Below are positions 26,903 through 36,090 of a stretch of DNA of 64,000 bases, in pieces. How positions within the stretch are numbered: the first letter of the stretch is position 1; each line of letters begins with the position of its first letter. Made by a program: the position numbers and the translations under genes. The stretch lies in assembly GCA_002717515.1 (NCBI GenBank), contig PBEC01000017.1:104293-168292 (forward strand), given 5' to 3'. The DNA is from Flavobacteriales bacterium. GTDB taxonomy: Bacteria; Bacteroidota; Bacteroidia; Flavobacteriales_C; GCA-002722245. The notes beneath the pieces are model-generated. The model made no database searches and was not told where the DNA came from. It was given only the letters and a program-made list of their open reading frames with translations.

Positions 26903-27760
26903 TTATATAATTCTGTCTTTTTTTTGTTGTGTTTTCCAGCTGAATAAAACAATGCCTAATAAAATAATGAGCACTCCAAAAGCAGAAATTGCTGTAATTC
27001 CTTCATCAAAAAAGAACCAACCAATAAAGAATGCGTGTATCACTCCAAGATATTTAAGAACCATAGCATTGGCAGCCTTATCTCCCTGCAATGCCTTTGT
27101 TAATGCAATTTGAGCAATTTGAGTAAATCCACCCAATGCAATAATTAAAAACCAATCAAATGTAGTTGGCCATATCCATTCTTGAAAAAGAAAAATTAGA
27201 ACGAATGCAACAGGAGCACCAATCAAAGGGAAATAAAATACGACAACCAACGGATGGTCAGTTTTTCTACAAACTCGAACACAATTATAAGCTAACCCAG
27301 CTATTGATGAAGCACCAAAACCTAAAAGCAGCATCTCAAAAGTTAGACTGATTTCCCCCTTTTTCAATACAAAAACTCCAAATACACAAACCAACAAATA
27401 AAACCATTGAATGGATCTAACCCTTTCTTTCAACCAATATACAGCTATCAGTGCAGTAAAAATAGGAGATAAATAAATAAGCATGACAGCCGTTCCTAGG
27501 GGAATATTTTTTATCAATGCAAACCCCATAATTAGAGCCAGAACCCCCGCAAAACCTCTTGTTATTAAAATTAGTTTATTGTTTCCCCAAACTGAAATCC
27601 GCAATGCCTTTAATTGAATAAGTGATATTAATAACGAAACAATACATCGAAAAAAAACGAGCTGAAATTCTCCATATTCCTCTAAATACTTTACCAGTGC
27701 ATTTACAACTGCAAAAGCAAGCGTAGAAACAATCATAAGAAGAACTGTTTTTCCCTTCAT
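26903..27760 (-). CDS. EamA/DMT family transporter
   Basis: 285 residues with ten predicted membrane helices arranged as two EamA repeats; the first begins VLLMIVSTLAFAVVNALVKYL and the second around LLLGFGASSIAGLAYNCVR. The family includes amino-acid and metabolite exporters of the inner membrane (RhaT, YdcZ, RarD); the substrate cannot be deduced. It is divergent from the thiolase gene with only 55 bp between them, and upstream of the DinB gene. Confidence 0.88.
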   Translation of the reverse strand: MKGKTVLLMIVSTLAFAVVNALVKYLEEYGEFQLVFFRCIVSLLISLIQLKALRISVWGNNKLILITRGFAGVLALIMGFALIKNIPLGTAVMLIYLSPIFTALIAVYWLKERVRSIQWFYLLVCVFGVFVLKKGEISLTFEMLLLGFGASSIAGLAYNCVRVCRKTDHPLVVVFYFPLIGAPVAFVLIFLFQEWIWPTTFDWFLIIALGGFTQIAQIALTKALQGDKAANAMVLKYLGVIHAFFIGWFFFDEGITAISAFGVLIILLGIVLFSWKTQQKKDRII

Positions 27761-27815
27761 ATATTCAAACCTTAATTACAAATTTCTCGTAATTAATTTC
27801 AAAATCCCCATCATT

Positions 27816-28994
27816 ATGAAAAAAGTTTACATTGTTTCCGCTGTTCGCACACCAATGGGTTCTTTTGGAGGTGCCCTATCTTCTGTTCCTGCAACAAGCC
27901 TCGGTGCAGCTGCTATAAAAGGTGCTCTTCAGAAAGCGGAAATAAATCCAAAAGATGTAAACGAGGTTTTAATGGGAAATGTTCTGCAAGCAAATTGTGG
28001 TCAAGCTCCAGCGCGTCAGGCTGCTATTGAAGCAGGAATTCCTGACAATGTCCCAGCCACTACCATTAACAAGGTATGTTCAAGTGGAATGAAAGCAATA
28101 ATGATGGGTGCACAATCCATTCTTCTTGGCGATAATGAGATTGTTGTATCGGGAGGAATGGAAAATATGTCAAGGGTACCTTTTTACTCTCAAGACATCA
28201 GATGGGGCAGCAAATTAGGAGACCGTAAGTTGATCGATGGACTTGTCAAGGATGGTTTAACTGATGTATACAATGGATACCACATGGGAAATGCAGCAGA
28301 GCTTTGTGCATCGAAATACAAAATCAGCAGGGAAGAACAAGACGAATTTGCCATTGAATCTTACCTGCGAAGTAAATCAGCCTGGGAATCGGGCAAATTT
28401 AACAATGAAGTCATACCTGTTAAAGTCCAGCAAAGAAAAGGAGGAGAAATTATCGTAGAAAAAGACGAAGAATATTGCAATGTAAATTTAGATAAAATCC
28501 CTAAACTCAAAGCTGTCTTTCAAAAGGAAGGAACAATAACAGCTGCAAATGCATCAACTCTGAATGATGGGGCGGCCGCAATACTTTTAATGAGTGAAAA
28601 CAAAGTAAACCAACTGGAAGTAAAACCAATTGCTGAAATATTGGCTTATGCGGATGCAGCTCAAAAACCAGAGGAATTTACAACAGCTCCATCGAAAGCT
28701 GTTTCTATAGCTTTAGAAAAAGCAGAACTAAACATAAACGATGTAGCGTATTTTGAACTGAATGAGGCTTTTAGTGTAGTTGGCTTAGTAAACTGCAAAA
28801 TATTGGATATTGATTTAAAGAAAGTGAATGTAAATGGCGGGGCAGTTTCACTTGGTCATCCTTTAGGATGTTCAGGTGCCCGAATAACCACAACCCTTTT
28901 AAACGTACTAAAACAAAACAACGGAAAAATTGGAGTTGCAGGAATATGTAATGGCGGAGGAGGAGCGTCAGCAATTGTTGTAAAATCTCTTTAG
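27816..28994 (+). CDS. Acetyl-CoA C-acetyltransferase (thiolase)
   Basis: 392 residues, the normal length of a class II thiolase. The acyl-accepting Cys88 is in NKVCSSGMKA, the catalytic His at about 348 in GGAVSLGHPLGCSGAR, and the second Cys in CNGGGGASA near the end; NEAF is also present. It condenses two acetyl-CoA or thiolyses acetoacetyl-CoA in the cytoplasm, for fatty acid or ketone metabolism. No fatty-acid oxidation genes are adjacent, so biosynthetic or degradative direction is open. Confidence 0.94.
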   Translation: MKKVYIVSAVRTPMGSFGGALSSVPATSLGAAAIKGALQKAEINPKDVNEVLMGNVLQANCGQAPARQAAIEAGIPDNVPATTINKVCSSGMKAIMMGAQSILLGDNEIVVSGGMENMSRVPFYSQDIRWGSKLGDRKLIDGLVKDGLTDVYNGYHMGNAAELCASKYKISREEQDEFAIESYLRSKSAWESGKFNNEVIPVKVQQRKGGEIIVEKDEEYCNVNLDKIPKLKAVFQKEGTITAANASTLNDGAAAILLMSENKVNQLEVKPIAEILAYADAAQKPEEFTTAPSKAVSIALEKAELNINDVAYFELNEAFSVVGLVNCKILDIDLKKVNVNGGAVSLGHPLGCSGARITTTLLNVLKQNNGKIGVAGICNGGGGASAIVVKSL

Positions 28995-29002
28995 TAAATT
29001 TG
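28995..29002 (+). promoter_or_regulatory. -7 promoter box 4 nt before the lipoprotein ATG
   Basis: TAAATTTG matches TAnnTTTG and overlaps the last base pairs after the thiolase stop; a TTG lies at 28975-28977 (spacing 17). The ATG at 29007 begins 4 nt after the box, which would place the transcription start on or next to the A of ATG. Confidence 0.45.
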
Positions 29003-29006
29003 CCGA

Positions 29007-29402
29007 ATGAGGCTTTTTTTGTTTGTTATTATTATCATCCTTTTAAGTTGTAAGAAAAATGATGAGTCGCTGTACAATGAATGGAATCTTATTTCTTATA
29101 TTAAGGGGCCTGGCGAGGTTATTACCAACTCTGGGTTTCGTATTAAAATCAACTTTTATCAAAACGAAAACTTCACTGTTAAGATGAATACAAATATGTG
29201 TCAGGGTAATTTTTCTGCAGGAGTCAGGGAATTTAACGTCATAAACCTAAGTTGCGATACTTTTTGCTGTGATTCAAATTTAAGTGTTGAAGCGATTAAC
29301 CTTATTAAAGACAGTGTAGAAACTTACAATATTAATGGCAAAACCCTGAAGCTTTACGGTGGAAATTTCACAAAACTTGAATTTACAATTGCAGAATTAT
29401 AA
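29007..29402 (+). CDS. Small lipoprotein, META-like
   Basis: 131 residues. A short lipoprotein signal with lipobox LLSC ends at about residue 15. The mature protein, with YNEWNLISY and a MNTNMCQGNFSAG strand pair, resembles META-type domains (YNxWxLxxY, then FxGxxxxNxxxG-like features), though the identity is weak. Three internal Cys (about 70, 91 and 95-96) could form disulfides. Likely periplasmic or outer-membrane lipoprotein of unknown role. Confidence 0.6.
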   Translation: MRLFLFVIIIILLSCKKNDESLYNEWNLISYIKGPGEVITNSGFRIKINFYQNENFTVKMNTNMCQGNFSAGVREFNVINLSCDTFCCDSNLSVEAINLIKDSVETYNINGKTLKLYGGNFTKLEFTIAEL

Positions 29403-29440
29403 AGCAGATAAAAATAAAATCAATTTTTCAGGGATAATTA

Positions 29441-29470
29441 TTTGTAAATAAGGATATTTTTATATTTTTG
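29441..29470 (+). promoter_or_regulatory. Promoter of the small Glu-rich lipoprotein gene
   Basis: TTTG at 29441-29444 (-33) and TATTTTTG at 29463-29470 (TAnnTTTG, -7) with 18 nt between. This is close to the flavobacterial consensus. The transcript would have a leader of about 31 nt. Confidence 0.7.
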
Positions 29471-29505
29471 CACCTGATTAACTGAACAGAAAAAAATTGG
29501 ATATT

Positions 29506-29763
29506 ATGAAAAAGGTATTATTATCAATGGCTGTAGCTGCATTTTTAGTTTCTTGTGGTGGTGCTGAAACTACTGAAACTTCTGCTATCGAAGATTTAAA
29601 GAATGCTGAAGCTGAAGTAAAAAGTGCAGTAGAAAAAACTGTTGAAGATGTAAAGACTGAAGTAGAAAAAACTGTTGAGACTCCTGGAGACACCGCAGAA
29701 ACTACTGAAATTTCTGAAGACACTACTGAAGTAGAAACTGAAGTAGAAAAAACTGCTGAGTAA
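29506..29763 (+). CDS. Small acidic repeat lipoprotein
   Basis: 85 residues from the ATG at 29506; an upstream in-frame ATG at 29497 gives three more residues. The signal ends at a lipobox LVSC. The mature chain is almost entirely Glu, Thr, Val, Ala and Lys, with the motif EVEKT and near-copies (AVEKTVEDVKTEVEKTVE) repeated four times, suggesting an amphipathic helix or an extended lipid-anchored coil. It has its own promoter and a strong terminator, typical of a highly expressed envelope lipoprotein. Function unknown. Confidence 0.7.
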   Translation: MKKVLLSMAVAAFLVSCGGAETTETSAIEDLKNAEAEVKSAVEKTVEDVKTEVEKTVETPGDTAETTEISEDTTEVETEVEKTAE

Positions 29764-29780
29764 TTTAAAGTCTACAAAAC

Positions 29781-29814
29781 AAAAAGCCTTACATTGAATG
29801 TAAGGCTTTTTTTT
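29781..29814. terminator. Bidirectional intrinsic terminator
   Basis: A 10-bp stem AGCCTTACAT/ATGTAAGGCT with a TGA loop and flanking A and T tracts. It would terminate the plus-strand small lipoprotein and could also serve the convergent minus-strand gene ending at 29877. Confidence 0.85.
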
Positions 29815-29876
29815 GCTCAATTTTCAGTTCAGTCCCTTCATAATCAATTCAAAAAATAGAGTTAAATACTTTTAAT

Positions 29877-30767
29877 TCACTTCGATTTAATATCGCATCC
29901 GTGCTTCCAACAATTCTGTGTAACGCATTCTGTTTTGACCTCACACCTCTTTCCGGACTTTTCTGTTGCAACACATCTACTTTGCTTAACATATTTTGAC
30001 TTTAACATGTAAGAAGTAGATTTATCTTTCCAAACATTTAGATCAATTGATTCCTCAACGAAATACTCCAGATAATCTGGTAATTCAGAAAAAAAATCAT
30101 AGCCTGTAATAGCCTCTACACTATCAACAGGCATGGAACATTTTTGAACACTGCTTGAATCATTATTATTAGGCAAAATAAAACCAATTGCCCCCAAATC
30201 CAAACCGTTTTTCACCAACACAACTATAAAAAACTTATCTGGAACAGATACTTTTCCACCTCCGATTGTTTCAGGTTTCTTTTTTTCAAATATGGGCCCC
30301 TTAATTACAAAAACACTGTCAAAAGTTACTGCCCAACCTGAAATCATATTGTTCATGATTCTCCAATAGCCCTTAGAAAGATTAATTTCCATCGGAGCAA
30401 CATTAATCATATTGTATACTTCAAACATTTCTTGAGTAGAGTTTCGCGAAGCGCTACTGGGCTTTAACTGCCCTTTAACATAAGCATACCCCTCATACAT
30501 GTCTTCTGTTGGACATACTTTAATTGCTGAGTCCTTATGATACGTTTTAGAATAGACCTCTGTTCCTTTAACATCATCAGAAGTTATTGTATAACTGAGC
30601 CAGTTACATACTTTGGACCCTTGATTATAACTAAAATGAAAACCACTTCTTGTTTCATATGCTTGATTTTTTGGAACCAAATAGTTTTGAGCGTGAACAT
30701 CAAAAGTAGAAATCAAAAAAAACGCCCAAAGTTTCAGAAAATAATTTCCAATTTTAATTTTTAACAT
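29877..30767 (-). CDS. Secreted protein with Cys/His-rich C-terminal tail
   Basis: 296 residues from the ATG at 30767, giving a signal-like MLKIKIGNYFLKLWAFFLISTF...A. The frame extends upstream to 30842, but that would run through the hisS terminator, so I reject it. The body is a beta-rich protein I do not recognise. The last 35 residues carry CVATEKSGKRCEVKTECVTQ and then NCWKHGC, a pattern like the Cys4/His motif (C..T..G..C....C.H) seen at the end of several Bacteroidota proteins and likely to bind a metal. Exported, function unknown. Confidence 0.6.
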   Translation of the reverse strand: MLKIKIGNYFLKLWAFFLISTFDVHAQNYLVPKNQAYETRSGFHFSYNQGSKVCNWLSYTITSDDVKGTEVYSKTYHKDSAIKVCPTEDMYEGYAYVKGQLKPSSASRNSTQEMFEVYNMINVAPMEINLSKGYWRIMNNMISGWAVTFDSVFVIKGPIFEKKKPETIGGGKVSVPDKFFIVVLVKNGLDLGAIGFILPNNNDSSSVQKCSMPVDSVEAITGYDFFSELPDYLEYFVEESIDLNVWKDKSTSYMLKSKYVKQSRCVATEKSGKRCEVKTECVTQNCWKHGCDIKSK

Positions 30768-30794
30768 ATCTAACATCTTGGTAGAAATTAGTTT

Positions 30795-30823
30795 AAAAAA
30801 AAGGCGAAGTTTTAACCTCGCCC
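30795..30823 (-). terminator. Intrinsic terminator of ettA-hisS
   Basis: On the minus strand GGCGAGGT pairs with ACTTCGCC (one G-U) around a short A-rich loop and is followed by T8. It lies 71 nt after the hisS stop. Confidence 0.7.
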
Positions 30824-30893
30824 CTTGAACTAAATTTAACACCTAACTTGACTGATTTAAAAAACGCAATTATCAAAATTAGGTTTCATTTTT

Positions 30894-32231
30894 TTACAAT
30901 TTATTTAAAAAATCTTCAAACCGAATTTCTTCTTGAATACCATTTTTCATGTCTTTTACACTTATTAAACCAGATTCAATTTCATTAGAACCTACTAAAA
31001 CCACATATCTTGCTCCTTTTGAATCAGCATAACTCATTTGCTTTTTCATTTTTGCAGAGGAGGGATAAATCTCCGACGAAATATTTTTCTTATGAAGTTT
31101 CGACAGTAAAGGAAATATATAGCTGGCTTCCCTCTGTCCAAAATTCACGAAGAAAACCTGTAATCCTTGCATCGCATCTTCTGGAAACAAATCTTTCTCA
31201 AGTAATACATCATAAATCCTATCAGCACCAAAAGAGATACCTACTGCTCCCATTCCTTTCAGCCCAAACTGATCTGTTAAACCATCGTACCTTCCTCCAC
31301 CACAAATACTTCCTTTAAACCCCTCACAAACCACTTCAAAGATTATACCTGTATAATAATTCAACCCTCTTGCTAAAGTCACATCTAAATCTAAGCTTTT
31401 CTCAAGATTCATTTTTTTTATAAAATCCAGTACAAACTCTAATTCTTCAATACCTTTTAGACCCGTTTGAGACTCAGACAAAAATTGTTTTAAAATATTT
31501 ATTTTTTCAAAAGTTGAACCACTAAGTTTTATGATCGGCTGTAATTTAGCAACGGCATCTGACGCAACTCCTTTACTAAGCAACTCTTCATTTACTTTTT
31601 CCAAACCAATCTTATCAAGCTTATCTATAGTAATGGTTATATCAATTATTTTATCTTCTTCACCAATAACCTCTGCAATTCCAAACAAAATTTTTCTATT
31701 GTTGATTTTTATAGTATAATTTGGAATACTAAGAGCCGAAAGTACTTCATTATAAATTTGAATCAATTCAACCTCACACAACAAAGAATCTGAACCAACA
31801 ACATCCACATCACATTGATAAAACTCTCTGTAACGACCTTTACCAGGTCGATCCGCTCTCCAAACAGGTTGAATTTGATATCTTTTAAATGGAAACGTTA
31901 TTTCGTTTTGATTTTGTACAACAAACCGCGCAAAAGGAACCGTTTGATCATATTTTAAAGCCAATTCAGAAAAATCAGTTTCTTTTTGAAGCCCATCATT
32001 AATTGCTCTTTTAAACTTATCTCCCCTGTTTAATATTTTAAACATCAGTTGATCACCTTCCTCTCCGTATTTTCCGGTTAAGGTATTTAAGTTTTCGATT
32101 GCTGGAGTTTCAATTTGTAAAAACCCATGATTTTTAAACACTCTTTTTACAACATTGAATATGTAATTTCTACCCGCCATTTGTTTGGGTAAAAAATCTC
32201 TTGTACCTTTTGGAATACTTGGTTTACCCAT
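30894..32231 (-). CDS. hisS: Histidyl-tRNA synthetase
   Basis: 445 residues, class II synthetase that charges tRNA-His. KGTRDFLP begins the catalytic domain, motif 2 is [23 protein letters not shown], and the histidine-binding loop is [12 protein letters not shown]; motif 3 contains [15 protein letters not shown]. The C-terminal anticodon-binding domain follows. Its start is directly next to the ettA stop (zero spacing), indicating co-transcription with ettA. The cognate tRNA-His gene lies 16 kb away in the window. Confidence 0.97.
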   Translation of the reverse strand: MGKPSIPKGTRDFLPKQMAGRNYIFNVVKRVFKNHGFLQIETPAIENLNTLTGKYGEEGDQLMFKILNRGDKFKRAINDGLQKETDFSELALKYDQTVPFARFVVQNQNEITFPFKRYQIQPVWRADRPGKGRYREFYQCDVDVVGSDSLLCEVELIQIYNEVLSALSIPNYTIKINNRKILFGIAEVIGEEDKIIDITITIDKLDKIGLEKVNEELLSKGVASDAVAKLQPIIKLSGSTFEKINILKQFLSESQTGLKGIEELEFVLDFIKKMNLEKSLDLDVTLARGLNYYTGIIFEVVCEGFKGSICGGGRYDGLTDQFGLKGMGAVGISFGADRIYDVLLEKDLFPEDAMQGLQVFFVNFGQREASYIFPLLSKLHKKNISSEIYPSSAKMKKQMSYADSKGARYVVLVGSNEIESGLISVKDMKNGIQEEIRFEDFLNKL

Positions 32232-33917
32232 TTACTTCACTAATTTCTTAAACTTAATACGCTTTGGTCCTTCATCTCCCAAACGTTTTTTTCGATTCTC
32301 TTCGTACTCTGTATAGGACCCTTCAAAAAAGTAAACTTGCGAATCGCCTTCAAAGGCAAGAATATGCGTACAAACTCTGTCCAGAAACCATCTGTCGTGA
32401 GAAATTATAACCGAACAACCGGCAAAATTTTCTAATGCTTCCTCCAAAGCTCTCAAAGTATTAACATCAATATCATTGGTAGGTTCATCGAGTAATAGAA
32501 CATTACCTCCGTCTTTCAGGGCTAGAGCCAAATGAAGCCTGTTTCTTTCTCCTCCCGACAAAACCCCACATTTTTTGTTTTGATCTGAACCACTAAAATT
32601 AAATTTAGAAACGTAAGCTCTCGCATTGATAACCTTACCTCCTAAATCAATGTTGTCTAACCCTCCTGAAATAACGTCAAAAACAGTTTTATTTGGATCG
32701 ATGGCCTCGTGTTTTTGATCTACGTATGAAATTTTTACGGTCTCCCCAACTTTAAAGCTCCCTGAATCAGGAGTTTCTTCTCCCATAATCATTCTAAACA
32801 TTGTTGTTTTACCAGCTCCATTTGGCCCAACAATACCTACAATTCCTGCAGGCGGCAATTTAAAATTCAATCCTTCATAAAGTAATCTCTCATCAAAACC
32901 CTTACTTACCTCAGTAGCCTCAATAACTTCATTACCCAAACGAGGTCCCGCAGGAACAAAAATCTCTAATTTTTCTAACTTTTCCTTTCCGTCTTCACTA
33001 AGCATTTTATCGTAATTCGCTAAACGAGCTTTAGATTTTGTTCCACGACCTTTAACCCCTTGCCTAACCCACTCTAACTCCCTTGCTAAAGCTTTTTGGC
33101 GCTTGCTCTCCTGTTTTTCTTCTTGTTTAAGACGATTTCCTTTTTGCTCTAACCAAGAGGAATAATTTCCCTTCCAAGGAATGCCCTCTCCTCTATCCAG
33201 CTCTAAAATCCAACCTGCAACATTATCCAAGAAATATCTATCGTGAGTTACAGCAATAACCGTCCCTTGATATTTTGATAAGAATATTTCCAACCATTGA
33301 ACAGATTCCGCATCTAAGTGGTTGGTAGGTTCATCCAACAACAAAACATCGGGCTGCTTTAACAGTAATCTACACAGTGCAACACGTCGCCTTTCACCTC
33401 CTGACAAATTCTTAATTGGAGTATCTCCTTCAGGACACCTTAAAGCATCCATAGCCCGCTCCAGTTTATTATCCAACTCCCACGCATCAAGAGCATCAAT
33501 TTTTTCTTGAACTGCTGCCTGTCGAGCCATTAATTTTTCCATTTTATCGGGATTCTCCAAAATTTCTGAATCCATAAATAAATTATTAATCTCCTCGTAT
33601 TCAGCCAAAACGTCAACAGTCTCCTGAACACCCTCTTGAATTATTTCTTTAACCGTTTTGTCATCATCGAGTTCGGGTTCCTGCTCAAGATATTCTACTG
33701 AATAACCCGGTGAAAAAACTACATCACCTTGATAAGATTTATCAATTCCTGCTATAATTTTGAGAAGAGTAGATTTTCCAGCCCCATTCAATCCTAAAAT
33801 TCCAATTTTAGCACCATAAAAAAAGGACAAATAAATATCTTTCAAAATTTGTTTTCCTGAGGGTAAAATTTTGGAAACCCCGGACATTGAAAATATTACT
33901 TTTTTATCGTCAGACAT
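32232..33917 (-). CDS. ettA: Energy-dependent translational throttle protein EttA (ABC-F)
   Basis: 561 residues, two ABC ATPase domains in one soluble chain with no membrane helices. Walker A motifs are GLNGAGKST and GPNGAGKTT; signatures are LSGGERRRVAL and LSGGERNRLHLAL. The length and the arm insertion after YLEQEPELDDDKTVKE match the EttA subfamily rather than Uup or YheS. EttA binds the ribosomal E site and tunes the first elongation step to ATP level. It has a clear promoter upstream and is followed at once by hisS. Confidence 0.93.
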   Translation of the reverse strand: MSDDKKVIFSMSGVSKILPSGKQILKDIYLSFFYGAKIGILGLNGAGKSTLLKIIAGIDKSYQGDVVFSPGYSVEYLEQEPELDDDKTVKEIIQEGVQETVDVLAEYEEINNLFMDSEILENPDKMEKLMARQAAVQEKIDALDAWELDNKLERAMDALRCPEGDTPIKNLSGGERRRVALCRLLLKQPDVLLLDEPTNHLDAESVQWLEIFLSKYQGTVIAVTHDRYFLDNVAGWILELDRGEGIPWKGNYSSWLEQKGNRLKQEEKQESKRQKALARELEWVRQGVKGRGTKSKARLANYDKMLSEDGKEKLEKLEIFVPAGPRLGNEVIEATEVSKGFDERLLYEGLNFKLPPAGIVGIVGPNGAGKTTMFRMIMGEETPDSGSFKVGETVKISYVDQKHEAIDPNKTVFDVISGGLDNIDLGGKVINARAYVSKFNFSGSDQNKKCGVLSGGERNRLHLALALKDGGNVLLLDEPTNDIDVNTLRALEEALENFAGCSVIISHDRWFLDRVCTHILAFEGDSQVYFFEGSYTEYEENRKKRLGDEGPKRIKFKKLVK

Positions 33918-33940
33918 GTTTAGATTTTTATAATAAATAA

Positions 33941-33970
33941 CAAATTTAGTGTTTTGATTGATTAATACAA
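33941..33970 (-). promoter_or_regulatory. Promoter of ettA-hisS
   Basis: On the minus strand TAAATTTG (-7, complement of 33941-33948) follows TTG (complement of 33968-33970) with 19 nt between, fitting the flavobacterial consensus. Confidence 0.65.
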
Positions 33971-34072
33971 TTTTAAAAGAGCTCAGCTGATTTCTTAATT
34001 GTAAAATTGTTTATCGATGTTTTGAAAAGAAAATTCGGCATAGATTTAAACGACATTAAACTAAAATAAGTC

Positions 34073-34345
34073 TTAGTTGATAGCCCCAATTAAATCAGAG
34101 CCGGGTTTAAATTTTGCCGTTTTTTTTGCACCAATTGTAATTTTTTGCCCTGTCTTGGGATTTCGTCCTTTTCGCTCAGCTCTTTCTAATATGGAAAAAG
34201 ATCCAAAACCTACCAGAGATAGTTTTCCTCCTGATTTTAAAACATTTGTTGTTGTAGAAACAAAGGCTTCTAAAGCCCTTTTAGCATCGGCTCTGGATAA
34301 ACCTGATTCCTGAGCAATAGCTTCAACCAGTTCTGATTTATTCAT
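34073..34345 (-). CDS. HU family DNA-binding protein
   Basis: 90 residues with the full HU/IHF pattern: MNKSELVEAIAQ, then SRADAKRALEAF, GFGSFSILERAERKGRNPKTGQ with the DNA-intercalating Pro in RNPKTG, and KKTAKFKPGSDL. It bends and compacts DNA. Only one HU gene is seen here, and no partner to call IHF alpha/beta. Confidence 0.95.
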   Translation of the reverse strand: MNKSELVEAIAQESGLSRADAKRALEAFVSTTTNVLKSGGKLSLVGFGSFSILERAERKGRNPKTGQKITIGAKKTAKFKPGSDLIGAIN

Positions 34346-34426
34346 TTTTTAATTATTTAGAAATCGCGTACGTATTTACAATTTAATTGAAATAATCACC
34401 GTCAATTAAGTTAAATTATTAAGAAT

Positions 34427-34936
34427 TTATTCCAAAGCGTTTTTAAGCTTAACGACATCATTTTTCATTCCCTCTTCAATATCTTCATCCATGCTTAGGC
34501 TGAAAATTTTAACAAGTGGGTTTGAGCCAATTCGCCAAATCTTTTCGTATTCTAAAATGGATGCGTTTTCTCTGGGGGAAATTTTATATTTGAAAACAGC
34601 TTGAGCTTCACCTTCTCTTACATAAGTGAGCTCCAAACCTAATATGTTATCAAAAGATCTATACTTAAACGTATGTAAATTTAAATCAAAACCTTCGTAT
34701 TGAACACCTTCATTGTTTTTCAAAAGTTCTATTTGAAACTCTTCTGTTCCCGAAACAATAGTCTTAAAGTTTTTTGGAGACTTTATGTACGAATACACGG
34801 AATCAGGACTTGTATTGATTACATATGATTTTGACACTCTTATTTCACTTCCAACAAAAAAAGAAATTATGAACAATATAAGTGTTGCAGAAACAATAGC
34901 TAATAAGACGCCCTTTATGTGCTGTTTTATTTCCAT
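34427..34936 (-). CDS. SRPBCC (START-like) membrane-anchored protein
   Basis: 169 residues. An N-terminal hydrophobic segment (GVLLAIVSATLILFIISFFVG) anchors it. The rest begins SKSYVINTSPDSVYSYIKSPKNF, the classic opening of SRPBCC/polyketide cyclase-like folds that bind hydrophobic ligands. It follows ybaB by 2 nt in the DUF493-DUF2797-ybaB-SRPBCC operon. Ligand and role unknown. Confidence 0.75.
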   Translation of the reverse strand: MEIKQHIKGVLLAIVSATLILFIISFFVGSEIRVSKSYVINTSPDSVYSYIKSPKNFKTIVSGTEEFQIELLKNNEGVQYEGFDLNLHTFKYRSFDNILGLELTYVREGEAQAVFKYKISPRENASILEYEKIWRIGSNPLVKIFSLSMDEDIEEGMKNDVVKLKNALE

Positions 34937-34938
34937 AT

Positions 34939-35241
34939 CTATAAACCGGGTATATTTGGAAGCATCCCTTTCATGGCTGACGCCCCCTCAGCTTGAGCAA
35001 CATTATCAGCGTTTTCTAAAGCTTTATTAAATGCTAAAATCAGCAAATCTTCCACCTGTTCTTTATCTGCATCGTCCAATATCATCTGAGGAATATCGAT
35101 TTTAGTAAGAACCTTATTTCCATTCAAAAAAACCTTTACTCCTTGAGCTTCCCCTGCTACAGTTATTTTATCAAGTTTATCCTTTACTTCTTCCATTTTT
35201 TGCTGCGCCTCTTGCAGCTTTCCCATCATATTTCCAAACAT
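34939..35241 (-). CDS. YbaB/EbfC family nucleoid-associated protein
   Basis: 100 residues: MFGNMMGKLQEAQQKMEEVKDKL and EAQGVKVFLNGNKVLTKIDI match the YbaB family, which forms small tweezer-like dimers binding DNA. In most bacteria ybaB accompanies dnaX-recR; here it is in an operon of conserved unknown genes. The C-terminus is rich in small residues, as in the family. Confidence 0.9.
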   Translation of the reverse strand: MFGNMMGKLQEAQQKMEEVKDKLDKITVAGEAQGVKVFLNGNKVLTKIDIPQMILDDADKEQVEDLLILAFNKALENADNVAQAEGASAMKGMLPNIPGL

Positions 35242-35250
35242 ATTTAGTAG

Positions 35251-36090
35251 TTAAAATAAAGTTTTCTGAACAGTTTTAGCAACTGAATCCTGCACGGTTA
35301 AACATATGTTATACCCTGTAAATTTACGAAGATTTATAACTTTACCATCCTCAAAAATCAAATATTGACCCCTTATTCCTTCAAGTTTACCCTCGATTGT
35401 TGGTGTTTTGTCAAAGTTCAAGCTTTTGACCTTTGTTGGGTAAGTTTCTACAGGATAATGAAATTCATAAATATCATCTTCATCAGAAACAAAATCCTGA
35501 AGAGAATCAGGCAAATAACTAATCAAATCATCCTTGGCTTCCAATAAATTGATTTCCTCATTACGGTCATCCTTTAACATTTTCTGCCAATGCGTTTTAT
35601 CAGAGATGTAATTTTTTAACTCAACCTCAACAATTCCCGATGTATAACGATCTGGAACTTCAGCAAACTTAATGCTTTTCCATGCACCTTGATCAATCCA
35701 ACGTGTAAATTCATTTCCTTTTCTTGTAATACCTACTTTTATCCCAGAAGTTAAAGCTAAGTATACAGTATGAGGAACAACGTGATTCTCCATTTCCCAA
35801 ACGGGATCCCTTCCTTTTCCTTCATGACCCAAACACAATTCGGGCCTGATTATACACTCGGAGTTCTCCGGTGCATTTATAAAACAAGGGTAACAAGAAC
35901 CATTTCCGAAGGACTTTTTAGTAAGTCGGCTACAAACAACACAATTGATGACTCCAGTGTATTCCAGCATTAAGTTTTTTCCAATAAAATCGTTAACTAA
36001 AACTTCTCCTTTTTGAGTAAGCAACCAATATTTTATTGGTGTCCCATTTTCAACTCTCATTTTTTTGAGGTGCGCTTTAAATTGCATCAT
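35251..36090 (-). CDS. DUF2797 family protein
   Basis: 279 residues with the DUF2797 pattern: a Cys4-type cluster formed by CVVCSRLTKK, GSCYPCFINAPE and CIIRPELCLGHEGKGRDPVWE, followed by HTVYLALTSGIKVGITRKGNEFTRWIDQGA. The Cys spacing suggests zinc binding. Its role is unknown. Its start overlaps the DUF493 stop by 4 nt, and the ybaB gene begins 9 nt after its stop, so all belong to one operon. Confidence 0.88.
   Translation of the reverse strand: MMQFKAHLKKMRVENGTPIKYWLLTQKGEVLVNDFIGKNLMLEYTGVINCVVCSRLTKKSFGNGSCYPCFINAPENSECIIRPELCLGHEGKGRDPVWEMENHVVPHTVYLALTSGIKVGITRKGNEFTRWIDQGAWKSIKFAEVPDRYTSGIVEVELKNYISDKTHWQKMLKDDRNEEINLLEAKDDLISYLPDSLQDFVSDEDDIYEFHYPVETYPTKVKSLNFDKTPTIEGKLEGIRGQYLIFEDGKVINLRKFTGYNICLTVQDSVAKTVQKTLF

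Noticed and set aside
30768..30842. N-terminal extension of the secreted Cys-tail protein
   Set aside because: It would be translated through the hisS terminator hairpin, and the ATG at 30767 gives a proper signal peptide.
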